Part shown: piece after piece, positions 16,375-25,987 of the stretch
How the letters are laid out: each line of letters starts with the position of its first letter
How positions within the stretch are numbered: position 1 is the stretch's first letter
NCBI RefSeq assembly: GCF_018531465.1
Contig: NZ_JAHDTF010000012.1
Span: forward strand, 186,001 to 250,000
Direction of reading: 5' to 3'
Length of the DNA stretch: 64,000 nucleotides
DNA from: Sphaerisporangium fuscum
Lineage (GTDB): Bacteria > Actinomycetota > Actinomycetes > Streptosporangiales > Streptosporangiaceae
Position numbers and translations under genes: made by a program
Notes under the pieces: model-generated
The model's input: only the letters and a program-made list of their open reading frames with translations
The model's database searches: none
What the model was told of the DNA's origin: nothing

Positions 16375-17597
16375 AGAAACTGTTCGCCGTGACGCTGGGC
16401 ATCCTGACCGCCTTCGGCGGGTTCGTCGACATCGGGGACCTGGTGGCGAACGCCCTGGTGGGCGCCCGCTTCGGGATGTCGCTGGCCTGGGTGGTGGTCG
16501 TCGGCGTGATCGGCATCTGCCTGTACGCCGAGATGTCCGGACGGATCGCGGCCGTCTCGCGGCGCCCGGTCTTCGACCTGGTACGCGAGCGGCTCGGTCC
16601 CCGCGCCGGGCTGGTCAACCTCGGCGCGTCGTTCCTCATCAACCTGCTGACCATGGCCGCCGAGATCGGGGGCGCCTCGCTCGCGCTCGAACTGGCCACC
16701 GGGGTCAACTACCTGCTGTGGGTGCCCGCGGTCGCGTTCGTGGCGTGGCTGGTGATGTGGCGGGTGAAGTTCCAGACGATGGAGCGGGTGTTCGGGCTCG
16801 CCGGGCTCGCCCTGGTCGTCTTCGCCGTCGCCTTCTGGAAGCTCGGCCCCGACTGGGGGGAGCTGGCCCACCAGCTCGTCCCCAAGCCGCCGCCCGACGA
16901 GGGGACGCCGACCTACTGGTACTACGCCATCGCCCTGCTCGGCGGGGCGATGACCCCGTACGAGGTGTTCTTCTTCTCCTCCGGTGGTGTGGAGGAGCGC
17001 TGGACCAGCAAGGACATGGTGACGCAGCGGGCCAACGTGTTCGTCGGCTTCCCGCTCGGCGGGTTCCTGTCATTGATGATCGCCGGGTGCGCGGCCACGG
17101 TCTTCCTGCCGGTGCACGCCGAGGTCGAGTCGCTGGACCAGATGATCCTTCCGGTGGGCCTCGGGCTCGGCCGTGTGGGGCTGGTGCTCGTCATCATCGG
17201 TGTGTTCGCGGCGACGTTCGGCGCGACGCTGGAGACGGCGCTGTCGTCCGGTTACACCCTGAGCCAGTATTTCGGCTGGCAGTGGGGCAAGTACGTACGG
17301 CCCGAGCGGGCGGCGAGGTTCCACGTGGTCGTCCTGGTCGTCTCGATCGTCGCCGCCGCGATCATCCTGACGACGATCGACCCGATCATGGTGACGGAGT
17401 ACTCACTGGTGTTCTCCGCCGCGGCCCTCCCGCTGACGTACCTGCCGGTGCTCATGATCGCCAACGACCCCGACTACATGGGGGACCACGTGAACGGCAG
17501 GTTCACCAACTTCCTGGGCTCGGCCTACATGGTGCTGCTGATCGTGGTGGCCGTGGCGGCGATCCCCCTGATGATCGCGACGAAGGCGGGCCAATGA
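16371..17597 (+). CDS. Nramp-related divalent cation transporter (NRMT-like)
   Basis: A 408-residue LeuT-fold transporter with about 11 membrane helices. The helix-1 site, DPGN in canonical Nramp proteins, reads GGFVDIGDLV here. The helix-6 site, MPH in canonical members, reads GGAMTPYEVFFFSSG, so the metal-binding Met and His pair is not retained. Loss of these ligands is the hallmark of Nramp-related Mg transporters, so Mg/Mn import without the classical selectivity is inferred. It overlaps both neighbours by 4 bases, in an operon with a lipoprotein and a PRC-barrel protein. Confidence 0.75.
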   Translation: MKKLFAVTLGILTAFGGFVDIGDLVANALVGARFGMSLAWVVVVGVIGICLYAEMSGRIAAVSRRPVFDLVRERLGPRAGLVNLGASFLINLLTMAAEIGGASLALELATGVNYLLWVPAVAFVAWLVMWRVKFQTMERVFGLAGLALVVFAVAFWKLGPDWGELAHQLVPKPPPDEGTPTYWYYAIALLGGAMTPYEVFFFSSGGVEERWTSKDMVTQRANVFVGFPLGGFLSLMIAGCAATVFLPVHAEVESLDQMILPVGLGLGRVGLVLVIIGVFAATFGATLETALSSGYTLSQYFGWQWGKYVRPERAARFHVVVLVVSIVAAAIILTTIDPIMVTEYSLVFSAAALPLTYLPVLMIANDPDYMGDHVNGRFTNFLGSAYMVLLIVVAVAAIPLMIATKAGQ

Positions 17598-18385
17598 GCG
17601 CCGCGAGAACCCTCCATGCGCAGCTCCACCTGTTCGATCGTCAGGTCGTCCGGGCGGAGGACGGCCGCATGGTGTGCAAGGTGGACGACCTGGAGACCGC
17701 GCTCGACGAGCAGGGCCGTCCGTACGTCACGGCGATCCTGGCCGGTCCGCTGGCCCTCGGCCCGAGGATCGGCGGGGTGCTGGGAAGGCTGGTCGTCGCG
17801 GTCACCGAGCTCTTCCGGCCGGAGGAGGACCCGGCGCCGCAGCGGATCCCGATGGAGCTGGTCTCCGGGATCGGCAGCGCCGTCGAGGTCGGCGGGGACG
17901 TGGGTGACGCGGCGCTGGAGGAGTGGGTCAGGGAGTACGTGATCGCGCCCATCCCCGGCAGCGGGGACACCGGCGGGCGTCGCGCCGCGCGGCGGGCCCA
18001 TGCCGGGCAGGACAACGGCCGGGCGCGTATGAGCGAGCTGATCGGGCTGCCGGTCATCGACAGCGAGGGCGAGCAGGTCGGCCAGGTGGTCGACGTCCAG
18101 CTCACCCAGGACGGTCCCATGCTCGCGCAGGTGCAGCACGCCTTCAGGGTGGCGGGGTTGGTCGTGGGGCCCCGGCACTCCGGGCGTCTGTTCGGCTACG
18201 AGCGCGGCCCGGGAGGCGCGGCCCCCGGGCTGGTCAAATCGGTCATCCGCCGCCTGCACCGCGGCAGCCGCTACGTGAGGTGGTCGCAGGTGGAGAGGAT
18301 GGCCGCCTCGGAGGAGGTCCGGCTGGCGGTGCCGCGGGCGGAGCTCGCGCGCCTGGAGGAGCTCTACGAGCGCGACCCGGGGTGA
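17594..18385 (+). CDS. PRC-barrel domain protein, cytoplasmic partner of transporter
   Basis: A 263-residue soluble protein. The N-terminal part (about 1-130) is a beta-rich module, and residues about 145-250 carry a PRC-barrel with LIGLPVIDSEGEQVGQVVDVQL. PRC-barrels often sit on magnesium or other transporters as regulatory domains. Its ATG lies in an ATGA overlap with the transporter stop, so co-translation and a physical link are likely. No membrane segments are visible. Confidence 0.75.
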   Translation: MSAARTLHAQLHLFDRQVVRAEDGRMVCKVDDLETALDEQGRPYVTAILAGPLALGPRIGGVLGRLVVAVTELFRPEEDPAPQRIPMELVSGIGSAVEVGGDVGDAALEEWVREYVIAPIPGSGDTGGRRAARRAHAGQDNGRARMSELIGLPVIDSEGEQVGQVVDVQLTQDGPMLAQVQHAFRVAGLVVGPRHSGRLFGYERGPGGAAPGLVKSVIRRLHRGSRYVRWSQVERMAASEEVRLAVPRAELARLEELYERDPG

Positions 18386-18592
18386 CCGGGCCGGCCGCGC
18401 CGCGAGCCTCCTGAGCAGGCATTTTTCGGCCATGCGGCGGTCGGGGTTTCGGGCAATATGCGCGGGTAGGTCCCGATGAGGGCACGACGGGGGTCGCCGG
18501 ACGCGCTCGCACTCGGGCGTGAAGCCCATTCCCTTCCCGTCACGGCGGCGGGCCCTGTCCGGCACCCCCGATCTCGACAGAAGGGAGCGGCC

Positions 18593-19159
18593 GTGACCGA
18601 GCGTGATCCGTATTCGCGATTCGAAGACGAGGGCATCCCCGACCTGCAGGACGGCACCCCCCAGCAGCAGTGGGCGGAGGACCCGCAGGAAATGCCGCTG
18701 CCGGCCGACCACCCGACGGCGGTCGACGACTTCGGCACCACGATCGACGAGGAGATCCAGGGCGAGTCGCTGGAGAGCCGCGTCAGGCGCGAGGTGCCCG
18801 AGGAGCAGCCGGTGTTCGGGGACGACGAGGTCACCCGGACGGCGGACGAGTCCGGCGTGACGTCCACCGGCGAGGAGGACGAGTCCGCCTCGGGGATGGA
18901 GACCGGCCTCGGAGTCGGCGCCGATCTCGACACCCGGTACCAGCCGGACGACGACGGCGCCGCCGTCCCGGAGTGGGCCACCCATCCGGGCGAATCGGCC
19001 GAGCACCTGTGGGAGGAGCCCCGCCCGGCGGGGCGGCTGGTCGAGCCGGACGAAGGCGCCAGGGAGGACACCGAGCCGGACGTGATCGCCAGGGAGGTGG
19101 GTCCCGACATGGGCGGCTTCTCCGCGGAGGAGGCGGCCATGCGCGTCGAGCCGGAATGA
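18593..19159 (+). CDS. DUF5709-like acidic protein
   Basis: A 188-residue protein dominated by Asp/Glu, Gly and Pro and predicted to be disordered. Segments such as TIDEEIQGESLESRVRREVP and PDLQDG fit the DUF5709 pattern of actinobacteria. Its role is unknown. The GTG at 18593 is chosen because AAGGGAG lies 7 bases upstream; a longer frame from 18476 has no site. It is followed after 22 bases by another acidic disordered protein gene, so the two likely share a transcript. Confidence 0.65.
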   Translation: MTERDPYSRFEDEGIPDLQDGTPQQQWAEDPQEMPLPADHPTAVDDFGTTIDEEIQGESLESRVRREVPEEQPVFGDDEVTRTADESGVTSTGEEDESASGMETGLGVGADLDTRYQPDDDGAAVPEWATHPGESAEHLWEEPRPAGRLVEPDEGAREDTEPDVIAREVGPDMGGFSAEEAAMRVEPE

Positions 19160-19181
19160 CCCGCGACGACAGGAGTGCGTG

Positions 19182-19712
19182 ATGGACGAGAAGGACGATG
19201 TGAAGGGCACGACTTTCGACCCCGAACTGCACAACATGGGCGGCGACGTGGGGCCGGTGTCGATCCGGGGGTCCAATGCCAAGCCCGGTGGCCGGCCCGA
19301 CGACGACGCCGAACCCAAGAGCGGCTGGGCCACGCCGATGGGGTTCGTCACCGGGCGTGACGACGAGTGGCCGGAGACCGCCGGGTCGGACGAGAAGGCG
19401 GTCGGCGCCCGCACCGACGAGATCCCGCACACCGAGACGGCCGGGCCGAGCCCGCGGCCGGTGCCGGAGGAGATGGCCGGGCCACTGGACAATCCGGACG
19501 CCGGACGGCGGGCGCGGGGGCCGGTCGAGACCGGCCCGGAGGACGACGCGCCGCTGCCTCCCCGCGAGGTCCCGGCCGACATGGGGCACGTGACGGCCGA
19601 CCTGGACTGGGAGCCCTCCGACGAGGACGATCCCGACGGCGGCTCCGGGCGTACCGACGCCGACGACGGGGGTTACCTCCCGGGCGAGGCCACGGGCTAT
19701 CCGTACAGATGA
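19182..19712 (+). CDS. Acidic low-complexity protein of unknown function
   Basis: A 176-residue, strongly acidic, Pro/Gly-rich protein without predicted folds, starting MDEKDDVKGTTFDPELHNMG. ACAGGAG lies just before the start. It resembles stress-related or hydrophilin-like disordered proteins only in composition, so no function is assigned. It is co-directional with the DUF5709-like gene and convergent with the proline-rich membrane protein gene, 7 bases away. Confidence 0.5.
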   Translation: MDEKDDVKGTTFDPELHNMGGDVGPVSIRGSNAKPGGRPDDDAEPKSGWATPMGFVTGRDDEWPETAGSDEKAVGARTDEIPHTETAGPSPRPVPEEMAGPLDNPDAGRRARGPVETGPEDDAPLPPREVPADMGHVTADLDWEPSDEDDPDGGSGRTDADDGGYLPGEATGYPYR

Positions 19713-19719
19713 AGGGGCG

Positions 19720-20397
19720 CTACTCGGCCGGGCCGTGTGGCTTGTCCGGCCGGTGACCCGGCGGCTGCTTGGTCTTGCCGGGCGGGCGCGGCTGGTCGGT
19801 GGTCGGCTCGGGGGCCGGCGGGGCCGGGGTCCGCGACGCGGGCGGATCCGGGCGCCGCGTGGGTACGGCCGTGCGGGTGCGCTGCGGGCTCGGCCACGGA
19901 TCGGGGTCGGGTGTGGCCGTCGGCACGGGCGCCCGATGGGACGTCACGGGTTTCGGCGGCTTGGTGGAGGGAGTCGGCCACCGCCGCGCCTTCGACGGCG
20001 CGGGTGTGGCCGCGGGTGGTGAGGGACGCAGTGTTGATCGTGAGGGGCCCGGCGTCGGGGATTCCTCGGGGGGCGTGGGCACCGCCTGCAGTCGGCCGCC
20101 GACCGGTCCGGTCGAGATGCCGGGCGAGCTGAACGGCCCGGTCACCAGGATCGCCACCGCGGCCAGCAGCAGCGCGCCGGGAAGGACACCGGCGAGCAGC
20201 AGGGCGCGCCTGCGGCGCCGGCTCTCGTCGTCACCGGCGGAGGGCGAGGCCCCGTTCTCCTCCGCTCCGCCTGGCGGAGCGTCGTCCGTCGCGGCCGGGC
20301 CGAACGGTATCTCCGGCATGTGGCGTGTTTCGTCGTCCGCGACCGGACGTGGCAGTGGTCCGGCGCCGTCCGTGGGAGATCGGTGCACCACGGTCAT
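19720..20397 (-). CDS. Single-TM protein with long Pro/Thr-rich exterior
   Basis: A 225-residue protein with a cytoplasmic N-terminus of about 65 residues, an RRRRR stop-transfer cluster, one membrane helix (ALLLAGVLPGALLLAAVAIL, about 68-88) and an extracellular tail rich in Pro, Thr, Ser, Arg and Lys. The layout suits a wall-spanning spacer or anchor. GGAGG lies 2 bases before the chosen ATG (20395-20397); an ATG three codons earlier is an alternative. No catalytic domain is seen. Confidence 0.55.
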   Translation of the reverse strand: MTVVHRSPTDGAGPLPRPVADDETRHMPEIPFGPAATDDAPPGGAEENGASPSAGDDESRRRRRALLLAGVLPGALLLAAVAILVTGPFSSPGISTGPVGGRLQAVPTPPEESPTPGPSRSTLRPSPPAATPAPSKARRWPTPSTKPPKPVTSHRAPVPTATPDPDPWPSPQRTRTAVPTRRPDPPASRTPAPPAPEPTTDQPRPPGKTKQPPGHRPDKPHGPAE

Positions 20398-20623
20398 CTC
20401 CTCCATCCCTGGCCGCCGTCGGGCACCAGGGCGCGATCGGCGGCGTGCCGGCGGCCACCAGGGACGAGGTGCGGCCGGCGCTCCGGACCACACGGACGCC
20501 GGCTGGAGAGTGCCTCGAGGTCACGTAGCTTGATCGTAGTGATACATCCCCCTCTGGGGGAGATCGTGCCCGGCTTGTGACAAATGCGAGCATTACGGCA
20601 GGCGGCCGCGGTGCCGCAGCAGG

Positions 20624-21628
20624 TCAGAACAGGCCGCTGTAGGCGTTGAGCGCGGGCTGCCCGCCGAGGTGGGCGTACAGGACGTTGGAGTCCCTGGGGA
20701 TCCCCCCGTCGCGGACCAGGTCGATGAGCGCCGCCATCGACTTGCCCTCGTACACCGGGTCCAGGATGACGCCTTCGAGGCTGCCGGTCAGGCGGATGGC
20801 GTCCAGCGTCGAGGCGACGGGGATCCCGTAGCGCTCCCCGGCCCACCCGGACAGCACGGTGATCTCGTCGTCACGCAGGTCGCGGCCGAGGCCGATCAGC
20901 TCGGCGGTCGCGCGGGCGATCTTCTCGACCTGGGCGCGCGTCTCCACCGGGGTGGCGGAGGCGTCGATGCCGAGAACGCGGCGCGGGCGGTCCTGCCCGG
21001 CGAAGCCCGCGATCATGCCTGCCTGGGTGCTGCCCGTGACCGAGCAGACGACCACGGTGTCGAAGAAGACGCCGAGTTCGCGCTCCTGCTCCGCCACCTC
21101 CCGCGCCCAGCCGGCGAACCCCAGGCCGCCCAGGGGGTGGTCCGAGGCGCCGGCGGGGATGGCGTACGGCGTGCCGCCGGCCTCGCGGACCTCTTCGAGG
21201 GCGCGGTTCCAGCTGTCCTTGAAGCCGATGCCGAACCCCGCCCGCACCAGCTCGACCTCGGCGCCCATGACGCGGGAGAGCAGGATGTTGCCCACCTTGT
21301 CGTTGACCGCGTCGGGCCAGTCGACCCAGCTCTCCTGGACGAGCCGGGCCTTGAGCCCGAGCCTGGCGGCCACCGCCGCGACCTGGCGCGTGTGGTTCGA
21401 CTGCACGCCGCCGATGGTGACGAGGGTGTCCGCGCCCTGCCGGAGGGCGTCGGGGACGAGGTATTCCAGCTTGCGGGTCTTGTTGCCGCCGAACGCCAGC
21501 CCGCTGTTGCAGTCTTCGCGCTTGGCCCAGATGCGCGCGCCGCCGAGGTGCCGGCTGAGCCGGTCGAGCGGGTGGACCGGGCTCGGGCCGAACAGCAGGG
21601 GGTAGCGCTCGAAGTCTTCCAGGGGCAT
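20624..21628 (-). CDS. acdS: 1-aminocyclopropane-1-carboxylate deaminase
   Basis: A PLP enzyme of fold type II that opens ACC, the ethylene precursor, to 2-oxobutyrate and ammonia. The 334 residues match the usual 338. PLP Lys50 lies in [10 protein letters not shown], and the nucleophile Ser77 lies in GGVQSNHT. The Tyr293-Glu294 pair in DPVYEGK distinguishes ACC deaminase from D-cysteine desulfhydrase, which has Thr after Tyr. A divergent-type GntR gene sits upstream in the same direction with 10 bases between, probably its regulator. ACC deaminases are often plant-association genes. Confidence 0.9.
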   Translation of the reverse strand: MPLEDFERYPLLFGPSPVHPLDRLSRHLGGARIWAKREDCNSGLAFGGNKTRKLEYLVPDALRQGADTLVTIGGVQSNHTRQVAAVAARLGLKARLVQESWVDWPDAVNDKVGNILLSRVMGAEVELVRAGFGIGFKDSWNRALEEVREAGGTPYAIPAGASDHPLGGLGFAGWAREVAEQERELGVFFDTVVVCSVTGSTQAGMIAGFAGQDRPRRVLGIDASATPVETRAQVEKIARATAELIGLGRDLRDDEITVLSGWAGERYGIPVASTLDAIRLTGSLEGVILDPVYEGKSMAALIDLVRDGGIPRDSNVLYAHLGGQPALNAYSGLF

Positions 21629-21638
21629 GCCCGGCTCC

Positions 21639-22325
21639 TCAGGAGGTGGTCGAATCGGGTGGTTCGGCGAGCAGGGTGTCGAGAAGCGGGGCGAGGGTCT
21701 CCCAGTTGGCGCGCGAGGCCTGCGCGGCCGCCTCGGCGTCGCCGGCCGCGCAGAGCTCGATGATCTTCTGGTGCTGGGCGACGGACGCGCGCCCGCTGAG
21801 CGAGGAGAAGCGCAGCCGTTCGACGCGGCGCAGCACGGGGGTGAACTGGTCGAGCACGGCACGAACCGCCTGGTTCGCGCTCGCCGTCACGGTGACCTCG
21901 TGGAAGTCGTCGTCGGCCGCGAGGGCCGCGTCGGCGTCGTCGTGGCGCAGGGCCGCGGCGAACCTCTCGTTGGCCTCCCGCATCGCCTCCAGCTCGGCGG
22001 TGGAGAGGTTGGGGACGGCCTGGCGCACCGCCAGCTCGTGCATGGCGGCGGTCACCGACTGGGCGTCGCGGACGGCGCGGACGTCGAGCGGGCTCACGAT
22101 CGTGTAGCGGCCCGGCTTGGTGCGTACGAGGCCGGCCTGTTCGAGGCGGGCCAGCGCTTCCCGGATGGGGGTGCGGCTGATGCCGAGCCACTCGACCAGG
22201 TCGGCGTCGTTGAGGCGCTCGCCGGGGAGAAGGGTGCCTTTCACGATCGCGTCGCGGAGGGCACGGTAGGCGTCCTCGCGCAGGAGGGTCCTGCTCACGA
22301 GGCCACGACTCTCGGGGACCGGCAT
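21639..22325 (-). CDS. GntR-family regulator, FCD subfamily
   Basis: A 228-residue regulator. The N-terminal winged helix has the family signature [29 protein letters not shown] in segments around 30-60, followed by an FCD ligand domain with Asp/His metal ligands (about 95-215). It lies 10 bases upstream of acdS and probably controls it, like AcdB/Lrp-type regulators in other bacteria. The ATG at 22323-22325 is kept; a GTG ten codons later is possible. A palindrome at the start codon is the likely operator. Confidence 0.85.
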   Translation of the reverse strand: MPVPESRGLVSRTLLREDAYRALRDAIVKGTLLPGERLNDADLVEWLGISRTPIREALARLEQAGLVRTKPGRYTIVSPLDVRAVRDAQSVTAAMHELAVRQAVPNLSTAELEAMREANERFAAALRHDDADAALAADDDFHEVTVTASANQAVRAVLDQFTPVLRRVERLRFSSLSGRASVAQHQKIIELCAAGDAEAAAQASRANWETLAPLLDTLLAEPPDSTTS

Positions 22326-22338
22326 GCGATATATTGCA
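22325..22338. promoter_or_regulatory. GntR-type operator at regulator start
   Basis: TGCGATATATTGCA is a 14-bp inverted repeat (TGC-ATATAT-GCA) overlapping the ATG of the GntR gene and any -10 element. This fits autorepression. Confidence 0.5.
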
Positions 22339-22383
22339 CACGGCATTCCGCGCCCTGTCAACGAGCGCCTGGTTGGTACGGTG

Positions 22384-22399
22384 GAGAACGAAAGTTCTC
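22384..22399. promoter_or_regulatory. TetR-like operator palindrome
   Basis: GAGAAC-gaaa-GTTCTC lies about 23 bases before the start of a TetR-like coding relic and upstream of the EamA gene. Confidence 0.45.
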
Positions 22400-22422
22400 T
22401 CTCCTGGTGGAGGCGAGGCCCC

Positions 22423-22497
22423 GTGACCGGTGCGGACGATGTGAGAGCCAAAGTCCTCGACGCGGCCGAGCCGCTGTTCTACGGACGTCGTCCGCCC
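22423..22497 (+). pseudogene. Relic of a TetR-family regulator
   Basis: From GTG 22423 (GGAGG upstream) the frame reads VTGADDVRAKVLDAAEPLFYGR, exactly the start of TetR regulators. After about 25 codons similarity stops: no HTH follows and the frame runs into the EamA gene. This looks like a regulator truncated by deletion, with its operator-like palindrome preserved upstream. Confidence 0.55.
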
Positions 22498-22562
22498 TCC
22501 CCGCACCTTCTTCGCGTCACGCTTCGATCGGTGACGAACGGTCCCGGTCGTAGGCTCGCCGC

Positions 22563-23462
22563 ATGGCAGTCGAAACAGAGGTCCCGAAACGGACGAGCCC
22601 CGGCCGCGCCGCCCTGATGGCCGCGGCGGTCACCGTGGTGCTGTGGGCATCGGCCTTCGTGGCCATCCGCAGCGCCGGACACCATTACTCCCCGGGCCCG
22701 CTGGCGCTCGGCCGGTTGCTGGCGGGTTCGCTCACCTTGGGGATCATCCTGCTCCTGCGGCGCGAGGGCCTGCCGCCGCGCGCCGCGTGGCCGGGTATCG
22801 CGGTGTCCGGAGTGCTCTGGTTCGGCGTCTACATGGTGGCCCTCAACTGGGGCGAGCAGGCGGTCGACGCCGGCACGGCGGCCATGGTCATCAACGTGGG
22901 CCCGATCCTGATGGCGCTGCTCGGGGGCTGGGTGCTCAAGGAGGGTTTCCCGCGCAGGCTCCTGCTCGGAATGGCGGTGTCGTTCGCCGGGGCCGCGGTG
23001 GTCGGGGTGTCGATGTCCGGCGGGGGACGGTCGTCGGTCCTCGGCGTGGCACTGTGCCTGATCGCGGCGGCCTCGTGGGCCGCCTCCGCCATCTGGCAGA
23101 AGTCCGCCCTGCGTCACGCCTCAGCCCTGCAGGTCACGACCTACGGGTGCATGGTCGGCGCCCTCGCCTGCCTGCCGTTCGCGGGTCAGCTGGTGTCGCA
23201 GGCGGCCATGGCTCCCTTGTCGGCCACACTGAACGTCGTCTACCTGGGCATCTTTCCGACCGCCCTGGCGTTCACGACATGGGCCTACGCCCTGGCCCGC
23301 ACGACCGCTGGGGCGATGGGCGCGACGACGTACGTCGTCCCGGCGCTGGTCGTGCTGATGGCGTGGGCCCTGCTCGGCGAGGTGCCGGGCCCGCTGGCCT
23401 TCGTCGGTGGCCTGCTCTGCCTGGCGGGCGTCGCGATCTCCCGGCTCAGACGCCGCAGGTGA
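22563..23462 (+). CDS. EamA/DMT-family transporter
   Basis: A 299-residue protein with about ten membrane helices in two EamA repeats (about 18-140 and 155-295). Family signatures include WASAFVAIRSAG, the second-repeat WQKSALR and TTYVVPALVVLMAW. Members export amino acids or metabolites; the substrate is unknown. It lies downstream of a truncated TetR-like relic and its operator palindrome, so its original regulation may have been altered. A CsoR-like site and the copper ATPase gene follow. Confidence 0.85.
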   Translation: MAVETEVPKRTSPGRAALMAAAVTVVLWASAFVAIRSAGHHYSPGPLALGRLLAGSLTLGIILLLRREGLPPRAAWPGIAVSGVLWFGVYMVALNWGEQAVDAGTAAMVINVGPILMALLGGWVLKEGFPRRLLLGMAVSFAGAAVVGVSMSGGGRSSVLGVALCLIAAASWAASAIWQKSALRHASALQVTTYGCMVGALACLPFAGQLVSQAAMAPLSATLNVVYLGIFPTALAFTTWAYALARTTAGAMGATTYVVPALVVLMAWALLGEVPGPLAFVGGLLCLAGVAISRLRRRR

Positions 23463-23486
23463 GCGGGGTCACGCGGCGGTCGGCAA

Positions 23487-23501
23487 TACGCCAGGCGGGT
23501 A
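23487..23501. promoter_or_regulatory. Degenerate CsoR-like site before copA copy 1
   Basis: TACGCCAGGCGGGTA keeps the TAC...GTA ends of the CsoR palindrome but not the full C/G runs. It lies 60 bases before the ATPase ATG. It is weaker than the other sites. Confidence 0.4.
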
Positions 23502-23561
23502 TGGGGTTGTCCTGAAGAGCGGACGGCTCGGCGTACGCCGCGACGCGAGACAGGAGAGATG

Positions 23562-25766
23562 ATGTCCTCCATCACCGATGAGCAGTCGGTCGAGTTGTCG
23601 ATCGGCGGTATGACCTGCGCTTCGTGTGCCAACCGGATCGAGCGCAAGCTGAACAAGCTCGACGGGGTGCGCGCGTCGGTGAACTACGCGACCGAGAAGG
23701 CCAAGGTCGATTTTCCCGAGGGGCTCGATCCGCAGGTTCTGGTGGCCGAGGTGGAGAAGGCCGGGTACACCGCCGCCCTGCCGGCGCCGGTGGAGGAGGC
23801 CGAGGAGCCGGACGACCTGGCCCCGCTGCGGATCCGGCTGATCACCGCGATCGTGCTGGCGGTGCCCGTGGTGGCGATGGCGATGATCCCGGCGTTGCAG
23901 TTCACCGGCTGGCAGTGGTGGTCGCTGGTGCTGGCCGTTCCGGTGGTGGTGTACGCGGGCTGGCCGTTCCACAGGGCCGCCTGGACGAACCTGCGGCACG
24001 GCGCGGCGACGATGGACACCTTGGTCTCACTGGGGACGATCGCCGCGTTGGGCTGGTCGGTGTGGGCGTTGTTCTTCGGCACCGCCGGAGTGCCGGGCAT
24101 GACGCACCCGTTCGAGTTCACCATCGAGCGCACGGACGGATCGGGCGACATCTATCTGGAGGCCGCCGCGGGGGTGACGGCGTTCATCCTGGCGGGACGG
24201 TATTTCGAGGCGCGGTCCAAGCGGCGGGCGGGGGCGGCGTTGCGGGCGCTTCTGGAGCTGGGCGCCAAGGACGTGGCGGTGCTGCGGGGTGGCGGTGAGG
24301 TCCGGATCCCGACTGATCGGCTCCGGGTCGGGGACCGGTTCGTGGTGAGGCCAGGGGAGAAGGTCGCCACGGACGGTGTGGTCGAGGAGGGCGCCTCGGC
24401 GGTCGACGCCTCGATGCTGACCGGTGAGTCGGTGCCCGTCGAGGTGCGGCCGGGGGACGGGGTGACCGGCGCGACGGTGAACGCCGGGGGTCGCCTGGTC
24501 GTCCGTGCCACCCGGGTGGGCTCCGACACGCAGCTCGCGCAGATGGCGAGGCTGGTGGAGGAGGCGCAGTCCGGTAAGGCGCAGGTGCAGCGGCTGGCGG
24601 ACCGGATCTCGGGGATCTTCGTCCCGATCGTGATCGCCCTGGCCATCGGGACGCTGGGGTTCTGGCTCGGTACCGGGCAAGGGGTGGCGGCGGCGTTCAC
24701 GGCCGCTGTGGCGGTGTTGATCATCGCGTGCCCGTGTGCTCTGGGGTTGGCGACGCCGACCGCGTTGCTGGTGGGTACGGGCCGGGGCGCCCAGCTGGGG
24801 ATCTTGATCAAGGGGCCGGAGGTGCTGGAGTCGACCCGTAAGATCGACACGGTGGTCCTGGACAAGACCGGTACGGTCACCGAAGGCAGGATGACGCTGG
24901 TCGGCGTGCACGTGGCCGAGGGTGAGGACCGTGACCAGGTGCTGCGTCTGGCCGGCGCCCTGGAACACGCCTCCGAACACCCCATCGCCCAAGCGATCGC
25001 CCGCGCCGCCGCTTCGGCCGCCACCGTGGAGGACTTCACCAACGTGGAAGGTCTCGGTGTCCAGGGAATCGTGGACGGGCACGCGGTGCTGGTCGGACGG
25101 CCCCGGCTGCTGGCCGAGTGGTCCCAGCATCTTCCGCCGGAGCTGGAGGAGGCGGTGCGGGAGGAGCAGGCGGCGGGCCGGACGGCGGTCGCGGTGGGCT
25201 GGGACGGCGAGGCCCGTGCGGTGCTGGTGGTGGCCGATGTGGTCAAGCCGACCAGCAGGGAGGCCATCACACAGCTTCGCGCCCTGGGTTTGACTCCGGT
25301 GTTGCTGACCGGGGACAACGAGGCGGTGGCCAGGACCGTCGCCGGTGAGGTGGGCATCGATGAGGTGATCGCCGAGGTGTTGCCCGCTGACAAGGTCGAG
25401 GTGGTCAAGAGGCTTCAGGGTGAGGGTCGTGCGGTCGCGATGGTGGGGGACGGGGTGAACGACGCCGCCGCACTCGCTCAGGCGGATCTGGGGCTGGCGA
25501 TGGGGACGGGTACCGATGCGGCCATCCAGGCCTCGGATCTGACTCTTGTGCGTGGTGATCTGCGGGTGGCGGCGGATGCGATCCGGTTGTCGCGCCGTAC
25601 GCTGGGCACGATCAAGGGGAATCTGTTCTGGGCGTTCGCCTACAACGTTGCCGCTTTGCCGCTGGCCGCCGCTGGGTTGCTGAACCCGATGATCGCTGGG
25701 GCCGCGATGGCGTTCTCGTCGGTCTTCGTCGTCAGCAACAGCCTCAGACTCCGCCGCTTCCGCTGA
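23562..25766 (+). CDS. copA: Copper-exporting P1B-type ATPase, copy 1
   Basis: A 734-residue Cu(I) exporter. The order is an N-terminal metal-binding domain with GMTCASC (17-22), eight membrane helices with CPC in IIACPCALG, the phosphorylation loop DKTGT, the HP region EHASEHPIA and the hinge [12 protein letters not shown]. Late AYN and MAFSS motifs complete the Cu(I) site of class 1B-1. AGGAGAG precedes the start; the ATG at 23562 corresponds to copy 2, and another ATG lies 3 bases before it. DNA identity with copy 2 (38838-41063) is patchy, so this gene is part of a duplicated pair. Confidence 0.95.
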   Translation: MSSITDEQSVELSIGGMTCASCANRIERKLNKLDGVRASVNYATEKAKVDFPEGLDPQVLVAEVEKAGYTAALPAPVEEAEEPDDLAPLRIRLITAIVLAVPVVAMAMIPALQFTGWQWWSLVLAVPVVVYAGWPFHRAAWTNLRHGAATMDTLVSLGTIAALGWSVWALFFGTAGVPGMTHPFEFTIERTDGSGDIYLEAAAGVTAFILAGRYFEARSKRRAGAALRALLELGAKDVAVLRGGGEVRIPTDRLRVGDRFVVRPGEKVATDGVVEEGASAVDASMLTGESVPVEVRPGDGVTGATVNAGGRLVVRATRVGSDTQLAQMARLVEEAQSGKAQVQRLADRISGIFVPIVIALAIGTLGFWLGTGQGVAAAFTAAVAVLIIACPCALGLATPTALLVGTGRGAQLGILIKGPEVLESTRKIDTVVLDKTGTVTEGRMTLVGVHVAEGEDRDQVLRLAGALEHASEHPIAQAIARAAASAATVEDFTNVEGLGVQGIVDGHAVLVGRPRLLAEWSQHLPPELEEAVREEQAAGRTAVAVGWDGEARAVLVVADVVKPTSREAITQLRALGLTPVLLTGDNEAVARTVAGEVGIDEVIAEVLPADKVEVVKRLQGEGRAVAMVGDGVNDAAALAQADLGLAMGTGTDAAIQASDLTLVRGDLRVAADAIRLSRRTLGTIKGNLFWAFAYNVAALPLAAAGLLNPMIAGAAMAFSSVFVVSNSLRLRRFR

Positions 25767-25987
25767 CGGACGGCCAGGAGAGCCGTCTCGGGCGGAAAAC
25801 GGGGCGTCGCTATCACCGAGGTGGCAATGCGGTGCTCGCCATGGCGACCGGCAATGTGTAGACAAGCAATGCGTCGGGTTCGTGGCAAGACCGGTAATCG
25901 TGCTTTCCGGTTTCCCAGCGAAAAGTCAGCGACACCGGATATCTTCATTCACGGCTAACGTCGCACTTGCTGTGAAAGGAACAACTC

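Noticed and set aside
20536..20562. ATCCCCCTCTGGGGGAGAT considered as CsoR site
   Set aside because: Lacks the TAC...GTA ends and no copper gene is adjacent; probably a simple GC palindrome.
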